DNA from: an uncultured Acetatifactor sp.
Lineage (GTDB): Bacteria; Bacillota; Clostridia; Lachnospirales; Lachnospiraceae
Reading direction: 5' to 3'
NCBI GenBank assembly: GCA_910585665.1
Contig: CAJUFI010000014.1
Location: 22,758 to 52,241 of the forward strand
Length of the DNA stretch: 29,484 nt
The position numbers and the translations under genes are program-made. Of this stretch, positions 7,582 to 15,985 are shown in pieces. The notes beneath the pieces were generated by a model that ran no database searches, was not told the origin of the DNA, and saw only the letters and a program-made list of their open reading frames with translations. Numbering within the stretch: position 1 is the first letter of the stretch; each line of letters opens with the position of its first letter.

Positions 7582-8342
7582 ATGCGCCCGCCTCCCTTCT
7601 GATTGTCCGCGTCGATCATCGCCAGGAAAGTCTCCTCCAGGTTGTAGGTGGGGAGCCCCGCGCTCCGGGCGGAACTTTCCAGCTCAGCCAATGTCCCCTC
7701 GAACAGCAGTCTGCCGTGGTTCAGGATGCCGATGTCGTCCGCCATCAGCTCCACCTCCGGCAGCAGATGGGAGGACACCAGGACGGTGCAGTCGTACTTT
7801 TCCGGCAGGGAACGGACTAAGGTGCGGATTTCATGGATGCCCACCGGATCCAGGCCGTTGGTGGGCTCATCCAGAATCAAGATGGGCGGATGCCCGATCA
7901 GCGCTCCGGCCAGCCCCAGGCGCTGTTTCATGCCCAGGGAATATTTCTTCGTCAGCCGCTTTTTGTACTGGGTAAGCCCCACCAGCTCCAGGGCATCGGC
8001 CACGGCGGTTTTGGGCAGTCCCAGGATGCGGCGGATGATTTCCAGGTTCTCCTCGCCGGTAAGGTTCCCGTAGAACGAGGGGGCTTCGATGAAGGAGCCG
8101 ATATCCTTCAGGATGGCGGTTCGGTTCCGGGGATACGATTTCCCGTCTATCTGGAAGCGCCCTGACGTAGGACTGGTGAGCCCCAGGAACATTTTCATGG
8201 TGGTGGACTTGCCTGCGCCGTTGGGGCCCAGGAAGCCGTAGACGCTGCCTTTCCGGATGTGGAGATTCAAATGGGACACGGCTGTGAAGTCGCCGTAGGA
8301 TTTTGTGAGATTTTCGGTCTCGATAATGTTCGTGCTGTTCAT
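7578..8342 (-). CDS. LanF/BcrA-like ABC transporter ATP-binding protein
   Basis: A 254-residue ATPase. Walker A is GPNGAGKST (39-47), the signature is YSLGMKQRL (134-142), Walker B is ILILDEPTNGLDP (154-166, catalytic E159), and the switch His follows in SSHLL (H192). Full-length BcrA/LanF-type proteins of this size energise export of bacitracin or lantibiotics through paired small permeases. The start at 8342 has AAAGGAG at proper spacing; the longer start at 8411 lacks one. It is first in the operon and divergent from a two-component system, which likely controls it. Confidence 0.9.
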   Translation of the reverse strand: MNSTNIIETENLTKSYGDFTAVSHLNLHIRKGSVYGFLGPNGAGKSTTMKMFLGLTSPTSGRFQIDGKSYPRNRTAILKDIGSFIEAPSFYGNLTGEENLEIIRRILGLPKTAVADALELVGLTQYKKRLTKKYSLGMKQRLGLAGALIGHPPILILDEPTNGLDPVGIHEIRTLVRSLPEKYDCTVLVSSHLLPEVELMADDIGILNHGRLLFEGTLAELESSARSAGLPTYNLEETFLAMIDADNQKGGGRI

Positions 8343-8597
8343 TGCGTGCTCCTTTCTTTTTTGATCAGCGGCATTTCTGTGCTTTCTGCTTCCGGCATAG
8401 GAACGCTGCAATCAGTATTCCGTATCTGCCGGGCCGCTGACTGATGATAGGGACAGTATAGTTCCCGCAGTTTACAGGAACCTTTCCCCAACCTTACGAT
8501 TACCTTACAATTTCCTCCAGGCATGTGCAGGGATAGGGAAATGTGGTATGATAATGATTGCAATATATTGACTGCAGACAGCAGAATGGAGAAAGCC
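8343..8597. promoter_or_regulatory. Divergent control region between exporter and two-component genes
   Basis: This 255-bp gap must hold promoters for both the exporter operon and the regulator. TATGAT at 8547-8552 is a plausible -10 for the regulator, but no good -35 was found. A regulator binding site is expected here from the gene arrangement and was not identified directly. Confidence 0.4.
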
Positions 8598-9299
8598 ATG
8601 GAATGTGATTACCTGAAACAAAAGAAGATACTGCTGGTGGACGACGAAGAGCAGCTGCGGGACATGGTGGCGTCCATCCTGGCACAGGAGGGATATGTCC
8701 GAATCCGGACGGCCGGGACGGTAAAGGAAGCCCTGGAGGCAGCGCGGGAGTGGGAGCCGGAGTTCGCCATCCTTGACGTGATGCTGCCGGACGGGGACGG
8801 CTTCGGGCTGCTGGAGAAGCTCAAGGAACGGAAGGATATCCCTGTGCTGTTCCTGACGGCCAGAGGGGAGGACGAGGACAAGTTCCGGGGCTTCGGCCTG
8901 GGGGCGGACGACTATGTGGTGAAGCCCTTTCTGCCGAAGGAGCTGTTGTTCCGCATCGCCGCCGTGCTGCGCCGTTCCTACAAAGAGGAGACCCCCAGGG
9001 TGCGGCTGGCTGCCTGTGAGATAGATTTCGCCAGGGCGGAGGTGCTGCGGGGGGAGGAGCGTCTGCCGCTGACTGCCAAAGAATTTGAGCTGCTCAGCGT
9101 CCTCTACCGCAACGAGGGCCGCATCGTCACCATAGACGGGCTCTGTGAAGCGGCCTGGGGGGACAATCCCTACGGCTATGAGAATTCCCTGATGGCCCAT
9201 ATCAGGAGAATCCGTGAAAAAATAGAGGAAAATCCGTCAAAACCGGCATCCTTGCTGACCGTGAAAGGGCTGGGATATAAATTGGTGCTGCGAAGATAA
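8598..9299 (+). CDS. OmpR-family response regulator of a lantibiotic-type two-component system
   Basis: The 233-residue protein has a receiver domain (acidic pocket D15/D16, phospho-acceptor D60 in FAILDVMLP, T87, K109). A C-terminal winged helix follows (LTAKEFELLSVLYRNEGRIV, then LMAHIRRIREKIE and GLGYKL). The ATG at 8598 has GGAG six bases upstream; 8586 is an alternative, and 8523 would add an unsupported extension. Divergence from a LanFEG-like operon suggests that it switches on the exporter when the kinase detects a peptide. Its TAA stop lies at the edge of the 102-bp palindromic element. Confidence 0.88.
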   Translation: MECDYLKQKKILLVDDEEQLRDMVASILAQEGYVRIRTAGTVKEALEAAREWEPEFAILDVMLPDGDGFGLLEKLKERKDIPVLFLTARGEDEDKFRGFGLGADDYVVKPFLPKELLFRIAAVLRRSYKEETPRVRLAACEIDFARAEVLRGEERLPLTAKEFELLSVLYRNEGRIVTIDGLCEAAWGDNPYGYENSLMAHIRRIREKIEENPSKPASLLTVKGLGYKLVLRR

Positions 9300-9400
9300 G
9301 GAAGTGCCTACAAATAACTGATCCGAGTTTAAAGCTGTTTTCCTTGTGTTTTCGGGCTTTTCTCTAAAGAAGTTGTATCAGTTATTTTCCGACAATTCCT
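9299..9400. mobile_element. 102-bp palindromic MITE-like element, copy 2
   Basis: This copy has the same length and layout as 5126-5227. The left end is a variant (AGGAAGTGCC) and the right end is identical (TTTTCCGACAATTCCT). It shares TACAAATAACTG, AGTTTA and TTTTCGGGCTTTT-like internal blocks. TA flanks it on both sides (9297-9298 and 9401-9402). It lies between the response regulator and kinase genes, where its hairpin could lower kinase expression. It has no coding capacity. Confidence 0.78.
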
Positions 9401-9508
9401 TAGGGCCGGCGGACAGGAAAAGCCTTGAAATTCAAGAAAATCGCCGCAAGCTCGTATCAGTTGTTCGGAGACGGCCCCATATGACAGAACCGGAAAAGGA
9501 CAGACACT

Positions 9509-11035
9509 ATGAAAAAAACGCTGCGTCTGATAAAACGCTTTATCTTATTGGTAATCGTCATCATGCCCATGTTGTTCGCCCTGAACCTGGCTCTTTTCGT
9601 TGCCTTCACCTACCGGGAGAGAAGCAGCAACAGCGGCTGGGAGGCGGCTAAAGAGATAGGCAGAGAACTGGCCCCGGATGAGGGCGGCAGCCTGCAGCTG
9701 TCGGAAGCAGGCGAGCGGATACTGGCGGAATTTCAGGCCTGGGGCATCCTGGTGGAAGACGGCACAGGGGATGTCATCTGGCACAGCGAAGGCCTGCCGG
9801 ATGAGATTCCCCTGCACTATTCCGCGGCGGAGATTTCCTGGTACACCAGAGGGTACATCCGGGACTACCCCACCACAGTGGGAGCCAGAGGGGACGACCT
9901 GGTCATCCTGGGGCATCCCAAGACCGCCTACTGGAAGCTGATGTGGAACACCTTCGACTACCAGTCCATTGCGGAAATGCCTAAAATGCTCCTGAGCTTC
10001 CTGGCCATGAACAGCGTCCTGATTTTCCTGATTTATATGGTACTGGCCACGCGCATCCTCCGCTCCGTGAAACCGGTGGTGGAGGGGCTGGAAATGCTGC
10101 CCATGGAGGAAGTCCATGTCTGGGAAAAAGGGTTCCTGGCGGAGGTGGCGGCCGCGGTGAATCGGGTGAACGAGAAGCTGCGTGCCCAGGAACGGGCCAT
10201 CCGGAAAAAGGAGAATGCCCGGGCGGGCTGGATATCCGGCGTGTCCCATGATATCCGCACGCCACTGACCATGGTGATGGGGTATGCGGCGGAGATGGAG
10301 GAGGATGAAGCGCTGCCCGGGGAAATCCGGAAGAAAGCGGAAATCATCCGCCTGCAGAGCATGAAGATGAAGAACCTGGTGGGGGATCTGAACCTTGCCT
10401 CCAAGCTGGAATACCAGATGCAGCCTGTGAAGCCGGAACGCCTGAACCTGAAGGCAGTGCTGCGGCAGGCAGCAGTGGATTTCATGAATCTGGATTTAGA
10501 GGGGAAGTATCCCATAGAGTTCCGATGTGACGAAAAAGAAAGCATCTGTATCCTACAGGGCGATAAGGAACTGCTCCTGCGGGCTGTCGTAAACGTGTTG
10601 GGCAATTCCCGGCAGCATAACCCGGAGGGGTGCCATATCAGCATAACATTGCGGATAGAAAATCAGGACGCCATGCAATCTGAACCGCATTTTACCCCAG
10701 AGACGCCATCTGCCCAACGGACGCCATCCGTCCTACCTGCTGCCCGTCAGGCCGAATCTGCCAGGTCAACTGTCCCTGTACGGCAAATCGCACATATCCT
10801 TATCGAGGATGACGGCGTAGGGGTCACGGACGAGAAGCTGGAGACGATTCGGAATACGCCCCACTATATGATGGGCAGCGGGAGCGGGGTGCAGCTGCGC
10901 CATGGGCTGGGCCTTTTGATTGTGCGCCAGATAACGGCAGCCCACAGCGGCCAGGTGCGAATCGACCATAGCCCCACAGGAGGGTTCCTGGTGGAAATCC
11001 TTCTGCCGGTGAACGAAGCAGTGAACCTGCAGTAG
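9509..11035 (+). CDS. Sensor histidine kinase partnered with the OmpR-type regulator
   Basis: 508 residues: membrane helix 1 (about 10-33), an extracytoplasmic sensor of about 125 residues, helix 2 (about 160-182), and a linker. The DHp domain has the phospho-acceptor H247 (GVSHDIRTPLT). The catalytic ATPase domain has an N box (NVLGNSRQHN, 362-371), G1 (EDDGVG, 433-438) and G2 (HGLGL, 465-469). Between N box and G1 (about 385-426) is an extra Pro/Ser/Thr/Ala-rich stretch (FTPETPSAQRTPSVLPAARQ). It is about 40 residues long and absent from a standard HATPase fold; it should form a loop near the ATP lid. The gene starts 209 bp after the regulator because of the palindromic element. The probable signal is a lantibiotic-like peptide (inferred from the LanFEG neighbours). 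Confidence 0.87.
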   Translation: MKKTLRLIKRFILLVIVIMPMLFALNLALFVAFTYRERSSNSGWEAAKEIGRELAPDEGGSLQLSEAGERILAEFQAWGILVEDGTGDVIWHSEGLPDEIPLHYSAAEISWYTRGYIRDYPTTVGARGDDLVILGHPKTAYWKLMWNTFDYQSIAEMPKMLLSFLAMNSVLIFLIYMVLATRILRSVKPVVEGLEMLPMEEVHVWEKGFLAEVAAAVNRVNEKLRAQERAIRKKENARAGWISGVSHDIRTPLTMVMGYAAEMEEDEALPGEIRKKAEIIRLQSMKMKNLVGDLNLASKLEYQMQPVKPERLNLKAVLRQAAVDFMNLDLEGKYPIEFRCDEKESICILQGDKELLLRAVVNVLGNSRQHNPEGCHISITLRIENQDAMQSEPHFTPETPSAQRTPSVLPAARQAESARSTVPVRQIAHILIEDDGVGVTDEKLETIRNTPHYMMGSGSGVQLRHGLGLLIVRQITAAHSGQVRIDHSPTGGFLVEILLPVNEAVNLQ

Positions 11036-11103
11036 ATGGTCATGCGGCATTATAAGCTTATTGCGCAGCAAACTAAGCGGAGCTATGGCTGTAGCGGGAA
11101 AGT

Positions 11104-12237
11104 TCAGTGAACCTCCGCCTCTTCTGCCCGGTAAACGCACAAAGCATTGTCCATTGCCAAAGTATCCAGCAGCTCCCTGCCGCCGGAGTCCTTCCGGTAG
11201 AGCTGAATCGTCCCGATGCCGCCGCATCCTGCCAGGAGGGGGAGCCTTGAGAGGTTCCCGTCAGGGGATTCATACAGAAGGTTCTGCATCTCCGCTTTGG
11301 TGCAGCTGCCGGAAATCTTTATCACCGTCTTCTTGTTCTGCGCCAGGATATGCCAGACGAACCGTTTGGAGGTCTCCTTCGTGTCCCATTTACAGCGGGA
11401 GAACTCGAAATCTTCCCCCATGTAAGTCAGCTGCAGCACCAGCCGTCTCCTTAGGGAGAACCGTAGGAAACGCGGACGCAGACAGTTCATGGCCAGCGCG
11501 GAGTGGCGCAGCTGCCGGTGGGAACGCTTGCTGGTGAGATTGCCGCAGGCGAACTGGAACCAGGGACTGTTGAAGCTGCGGCCCCAGTGCTTGTCCGCGT
11601 AGCCGTAGCTTGTCTCCGGCTCCACCTCATAAGCCACGCCGTCCAGTGTGACGCTGCCCTGGAAAAAGCAGCGGATGCCCTCGCCGTGCCAATAACTGTC
11701 CAGGGCATTCAGCGCCTGAAGGAATCTTCCGCCCCAGGCACCCCGGCAGGAGACTGCCTTGTGGACTTTCACATCCCATTCCATGCGCCCTGCGTCCGTC
11801 ATATGGGAGCGGCGACGGGCTTCCCTGGGGGACGCCTCGACATATCCCGTCAGCTTGTCCTCGCTGTAAAAACATTTACCTGCATTTGCGTCTTCAAGCT
11901 GCATGATCAGAGGGCTGCCTGTGGCCTGCAGCGCGGAAATCGGGTAAAAGGCATGCAGCTGCCTGCCGCCGTTTCCCTCCTGGTCGGGGAAGACGCCGGC
12001 TTTTACCATGACATAAGAGGGCTTCGCGCCCCGCTTTTTAAAGTATGGATGCTGCCCCAGGATAGGACGGGTGCCGCCCAGGGCCGGGTTAATGATGTAG
12101 AACTCTATATAAAAGGTACGGGTCTCCCCCGTCTCGGGCTGCGTGCCGGTAAAGGAATGCCACCAGCGCATATAGCCTTTTTTCGACAGGGCTCCCCGCA
12201 GCATATGTGAATTTCTTGCCAGGTCGGACAGATTCAT
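11104..12237 (-). CDS. Tocopherol-cyclase-like family protein
   Basis: 377 residues resembling the tocopherol cyclase family (PF14249) found in many gut Firmicutes. Telling stretches are GYMRWWHSFTG, FYIEFYIINPALGG, LHAFYPIS, a central WDVKVHKAVSC and the C-terminal SYGYADKHWGRSFNSPWFQF. Plant and cyanobacterial members close the chromanol ring of vitamin E. These bacteria are not known to make tocopherol, so the substrate is unknown and a lipocalin-like lipid-binding or modifying role is possible. The ATG at 12237 follows GAGGCAAAAG. A strong promoter at 12345-12373 makes the longer starts at 12288 and 12336 less likely. Confidence 0.72.
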   Translation of the reverse strand: MNLSDLARNSHMLRGALSKKGYMRWWHSFTGTQPETGETRTFYIEFYIINPALGGTRPILGQHPYFKKRGAKPSYVMVKAGVFPDQEGNGGRQLHAFYPISALQATGSPLIMQLEDANAGKCFYSEDKLTGYVEASPREARRRSHMTDAGRMEWDVKVHKAVSCRGAWGGRFLQALNALDSYWHGEGIRCFFQGSVTLDGVAYEVEPETSYGYADKHWGRSFNSPWFQFACGNLTSKRSHRQLRHSALAMNCLRPRFLRFSLRRRLVLQLTYMGEDFEFSRCKWDTKETSKRFVWHILAQNKKTVIKISGSCTKAEMQNLLYESPDGNLSRLPLLAGCGGIGTIQLYRKDSGGRELLDTLAMDNALCVYRAEEAEVH

Positions 12238-12344
12238 CTTTTGCCTCGTTTTTCTGAAAAGAAGGTTTCCTTGCCATAAGGCTGTCATGGGTGGAAGCCT
12301 GGGGCCTTTGCAGTAAATGACAATATTTTGTAGCACATGGGGAT

Positions 12345-12373
12345 ATTATAATACCATATGTAGGAAATGACAA
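12345..12373 (-). promoter_or_regulatory. Promoter of the tocopherol-cyclase-like gene
   Basis: On the minus strand TTGTCA (12373-12368) and TATAAT (12350-12345) are separated by exactly 17 bp, close to the vegetative consensus. Transcription should start near 12338, giving a leader of about 100 nt before the ATG at 12237. Confidence 0.8.
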
Positions 12374-12709
12374 GAGTGACAGAAAAATTTTTTCCATCTG
12401 TGCGGTTGCAATTCACTTTCAAATGAGCAAAACGCGGCTGCGAATGCAGCGGCGGTGGATTATCTGAACCATGAGTCAAGCGAGGGGTCTTATGGGATGG
12501 AATACCGTTATACGGAAGAAAGGGGAAGCCTGGAATAGCAGGTGGTGAGGGCTTGGTCAGGTATGAGTGCTTGGCTTCCAGTGGAGCCCCATATGCGAGG
12601 AACCTGTGAATCGGGTTTGACTGGAGTTAAGGAAAGTTCAATCTAAAGGAAAGCGGAGGACAGGGCTCCGGTATTATGTTGTGCTAAAAATATGGACGAG
12701 GAGGGCGGC
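12374..12709. other. Intergenic stretch with a possible C-terminal gene remnant
   Basis: No complete gene is visible. On the plus strand 12425-12538 gives a short open frame without a start (NAAANAAAVDYLNHESSEGS, then MEYRYTEERGSLE and a TAG). It looks like the tail of a lost protein, but no family was recognised. The end of the gap holds the RBS (GAGGAGGG) of the following SDR gene. Confidence 0.3.
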
Positions 12710-13567
12710 ATGAAGAAATTATTGGTGACAGGCGCATCAGGCTTCCTGGGGAACAGAGTGGTGGATTTTTATAAGGGGAAATATGAGGTATATGCGCCGA
12801 TGCACGGCGAACTGGACATCAGGAACAGAGATAAGGTCTTTTCTTGCCTGGAGGGCTGGCGGCCTGACGCGGTGGTGCACTGCGCGGCGATTTCGGATAT
12901 CGGGCGCTGTGAAAGGGAGCCGGAGCGCTCCTGGGACATCAACGTGGAGGGCAGCGTGAACCTGGCGGCAGCTTCGGCGGCGGTGGGTGCGAAATGCCTG
13001 TTCTGCAGTTCGGATCAGGTATATTTCGGAAGCAGCCAGAAAGGCCCTCACAGAGAGCAGCAGGAACTGCGGCCCGGCAATCTATATGGAAGGGAGAAGC
13101 TGTACGCGGAGGAAAAATGCACACAGGTGAATCCGGACTGCGTGCATCTTCGGCTGTCCTGGATGTATGATGTGAGGACGATGAACGAGGGGGAGCACAG
13201 CGATTTCCTCCGGACGCTCCTGGCGCAGATTCGCACATCGGAGACCTTGCGGTATCCCGGCAATGATGTCCGGGGCATCACGGATGTGAATGAGGTGGTG
13301 GGGAACCTGGAGCCTGCTTTGGGGCTGGCGGGCGGTGCCTATAATTTCGGCGCTCCCAATGAGAGGAGCACATACGAGACGGCTTGCTGCCTGTTCCGGG
13401 AGCTGGGATGGGACAGGGGCCGTCTGGCAGAGCTGGAGGATGCCGCGAACCCCAGGGACATCAGCATGAGCCAGGAAAAAATAAACAATGGCGGCATTTT
13501 CTTTGCTGACACGGTGGAAGGGCTGGTGCGCAGCATCAAAGGGGTGCTTTCAAATTTCGTATTGTGA
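12710..13567 (+). CDS. NAD(P)-dependent sugar-nucleotide reductase/epimerase-like SDR (RmlD-like)
   Basis: 285 residues of the extended short-chain dehydrogenase fold. The Rossmann motif is TGASGFLG (7-14), D36 occurs in the GELDIRN strand, VVHCAA (55-60) is the cofactor loop, and the catalytic pair is Y126xxxK130 (NLYGREK). The arrangement (AISDIGRCEREPERSWDINV, LRLSWMYD) is closest to dTDP-4-dehydrorhamnose reductases. No other rhamnose genes are present, so the substrate is unproven. The ATG at 12710 has GAGGAGGGCGGC upstream and is preferred to 12692. Confidence 0.8.
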   Translation: MKKLLVTGASGFLGNRVVDFYKGKYEVYAPMHGELDIRNRDKVFSCLEGWRPDAVVHCAAISDIGRCEREPERSWDINVEGSVNLAAASAAVGAKCLFCSSDQVYFGSSQKGPHREQQELRPGNLYGREKLYAEEKCTQVNPDCVHLRLSWMYDVRTMNEGEHSDFLRTLLAQIRTSETLRYPGNDVRGITDVNEVVGNLEPALGLAGGAYNFGAPNERSTYETACCLFRELGWDRGRLAELEDAANPRDISMSQEKINNGGIFFADTVEGLVRSIKGVLSNFVL

Positions 13568-13675
13568 AAAAGGCGGCGGTCAGGTATAATTTTAGTTGGA
13601 CATAATGTTAGAAAAGACTGCCGATAGAGACAAAACCGAATCGGGAAAAGGAGAGGGAAAGGAGTGGGAAAAAAT

Positions 13676-15766
13676 ATGAGCAGAAAACGTGCGGACAACA
13701 GAAAGTCCGCGATGAAGAAACCACAGAAAGCGGATGCGAAACCATTGGCGGAAGCCGGTGCAAAGAAAGCAGCGACAGAGCCATTGGCGGAAGCCGGTGC
13801 CAGGGAAGCCGCCGCGGATTCAGAGATGACAGCCGATGGAGGAGAAACAGCTGCGGAACAAAAGCCTGCGGAGGCTTGCGCCGACACCGCAGAAGCCCGC
13901 GCCCCGGAGGGCGGAGCCCAGAGCCCGGAGCCGCCATCCGACGAGGAGTTCCAGGCCAGGCTGCAAAAGCACCACGACGAGTTGCGCTGGCTTTACATGG
14001 AACTGTACCGGAACGACTCCATGTTCGCGGAACTGCTGGAGAACATGAGGAACTTTTACCTGGAGAGGAAGGCCGGGCTGAAAGAACTGGATCATGCCAG
14101 GGAGGCGGACCCGGGATGGTACCGCAGCAATGACATGCTGGGGATGATGCTCTACATCGACAATTTTGCCGGGAACATGAAGGGCGTGGAGTCCAGGCTG
14201 GATTACATCGAGAAATGCAATGTGAACTACATCCACCTGATGCCTTTCCTGGAGACCCCGGAGGGCCGCTCCGATGGCGGCTACGCAGTGTCGGATTTCC
14301 GGAAAGTCCAGGAGAGCCTGGGTACCATGGAGGATCTGGAGAACCTGACGGCGGCCTGCCATGACAAAGGCATCAATGTGTGCATGGATTTCGTCATGAA
14401 CCATACCTCGGAGGACCACGAGTGGGCCAGGCGCGCCCGCCAGGGCGAGGGGGAGTACATGAGCCGCTACTTCTTCTTCGACAATTCCTACCTGCCCTCC
14501 CTGTACGAGAAGACGGTCCCCCAGGTGTTCCCCACCACCGCGCCGGGCAATTTCACCTGGCTGCCGGACGCGGGGCATTTCGTCATGACCACTTTTTATC
14601 CCTATCAGTGGGATCTGAATTACAAGAACCCCAGGGTTTTCAACGAAATGATGTACAATTTCCTCTATCTTACCAATAGAGGGCTGGACATTGTCCGCAT
14701 TGACGCAGTGCCCTATATCTGGAAAGAGCTGAACACCCAGTGCCGCAATCTCCCCCAGGTGCACACCATTGTGCGCATGATGCGCATCATCGGGGAAATC
14801 GTCTGTCCGGGCGTGCTGCTGCTGGGGGAGGTGGTCATGGAGCCGGAGAAGGTGGTGCCCTATTTCGGCACCGTGGAGAAGCCGGAATGCCATATGCTCT
14901 ACAATGTGACCACCATGGCCACCACCTGGCACACAGTGGCCACGAGGGACGTCAGACTGTTAAAAAGGCAGCTGGATATCGTGAATTCCCTGCCGAAAGA
15001 CTATGTGTTCCTGAACTATCTGCGCTGCCATGACGACATCGGCTGGGGGCTGGACTTTGCCACCCTGCAGAAGGACGGCATCACGGAGCGGGCCCACAAA
15101 AAATATCTCAACGACTATTTCCAGGGCTTTGACGGCGGCAGCAACAGCCGGGGCGAGCTCTACAATGCGGATCCGGTCACAGGGGACGCCCGGTTCTGCG
15201 GGACCACCGCCTCCATGTGCGGCATCGAAAAGGCCGGTTCCCAACAGGACAGCGAAGCCATGGAGCGGGCTGTCCGGATGGATGTGATGCTTCACGCGTA
15301 CATGTTCATGCAGTCCGGCATCCCGGTGCTGTACAGCGGGGACGAGATAGGCCAGGTCAATGACAATAGCTATAAGGAGAACCCTCTGAAAGCGCCGGAT
15401 TCCAGATATATCCACAGAGGGGCCATGAACTGGGAGCTGGCGGAGAACATCTCTGACCCGGACACCATGGAGGGGAAGCTTTTCGGGAGGCTGGCTCAGC
15501 TGGAGCGAATCCGGAAGCAGGAGAAAGTGTTCGTATCCAGTGCGGATGCCTGGACAGTGGAGACCTGGGACAATTCCGTGCTCTGCATCGGCAGGTATTA
15601 TGAGGGCGAGAAGATTTACGGGCTGTTCAATTTCAGCGAATTTGACAAGACGGCCTGGATCAACGAGACGGACGGGGATTATGTGGATCTGATATCCGGG
15701 CGGGAGATGAAAGCCTGCGGAGTGGACATTCCGGCTTACGGGTTCTATTATCTGAAGAAAAAATAG
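13676..15766 (+). CDS. Amylosucrase-like GH13 enzyme with Ala/Glu-rich N-terminal extension
   Basis: A 696-residue alpha-amylase superfamily protein. The core fits amylosucrase/sucrose hydrolase: an N-terminal helical domain (LRWLYMELYRND), YIHLMPFLETPEGRSDGGYA, the conserved MDFVMNHTS, nucleophile D343 (LDIVRIDAVP), acid/base E385 (LLGEVVMEP) and D453 in RCHDDIGW. Amylosucrases split sucrose and transfer glucose to an alpha-1,4-glucan, releasing fructose. With no signal peptide it should be cytoplasmic. The first ~90 residues are a Lys/Ala/Glu-rich extension containing a 39-bp in-frame duplication (the 20 bases at 13742-13761 recur at 13781-13800). The ATG at 13676 gives better RBS spacing than the GTG at 13664. 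Hydrolase or isomerase activity cannot be excluded. Confidence 0.82.
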   Translation: MSRKRADNRKSAMKKPQKADAKPLAEAGAKKAATEPLAEAGAREAAADSEMTADGGETAAEQKPAEACADTAEARAPEGGAQSPEPPSDEEFQARLQKHHDELRWLYMELYRNDSMFAELLENMRNFYLERKAGLKELDHAREADPGWYRSNDMLGMMLYIDNFAGNMKGVESRLDYIEKCNVNYIHLMPFLETPEGRSDGGYAVSDFRKVQESLGTMEDLENLTAACHDKGINVCMDFVMNHTSEDHEWARRARQGEGEYMSRYFFFDNSYLPSLYEKTVPQVFPTTAPGNFTWLPDAGHFVMTTFYPYQWDLNYKNPRVFNEMMYNFLYLTNRGLDIVRIDAVPYIWKELNTQCRNLPQVHTIVRMMRIIGEIVCPGVLLLGEVVMEPEKVVPYFGTVEKPECHMLYNVTTMATTWHTVATRDVRLLKRQLDIVNSLPKDYVFLNYLRCHDDIGWGLDFATLQKDGITERAHKKYLNDYFQGFDGGSNSRGELYNADPVTGDARFCGTTASMCGIEKAGSQQDSEAMERAVRMDVMLHAYMFMQSGIPVLYSGDEIGQVNDNSYKENPLKAPDSRYIHRGAMNWELAENISDPDTMEGKLFGRLAQLERIRKQEKVFVSSADAWTVETWDNSVLCIGRYYEGEKIYGLFNFSEFDKTAWINETDGDYVDLISGREMKACGVDIPAYGFYYLKKK

Positions 15767-15985
15767 CCTGTTTCTGCTGGCGCTGCCTTAAGATTTTGCT
15801 TATGGAATCCCTGTCGAAGCCGAAACGAACGGGTTTTCTGCCCGGTTTTGGCAGGGGCTCCTGAGCGGATTCCTGAACAGAGCAGCAGTTGGGCAAGCCG
15901 AAGAAGATGAGGTCTGGGGGAAACGAATTCGGGCATATAATATTTGACGCTGCCTGACAGGCGGATAGCGGAATGGGAGGGTTTC
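15767..15985. other. Intergenic region with an imperfect hairpin
   Basis: No gene is visible. At about 15816-15850, GCCGAAAC and GTTTTGGC enclose a CGGG/CCCG inner stem. This could be a weak terminator of the amylosucrase-like gene, although no T run follows. A TATAAT near 15936-15941 lacks a convincing -35. Confidence 0.3.

Noticed and set aside
13820..14932. Minus-strand frame of 370 codons across the amylosucrase-like gene
   Set aside because: It is antisense to conserved GH13 motifs and rich in His/Pro/Val as expected for a shadow frame.
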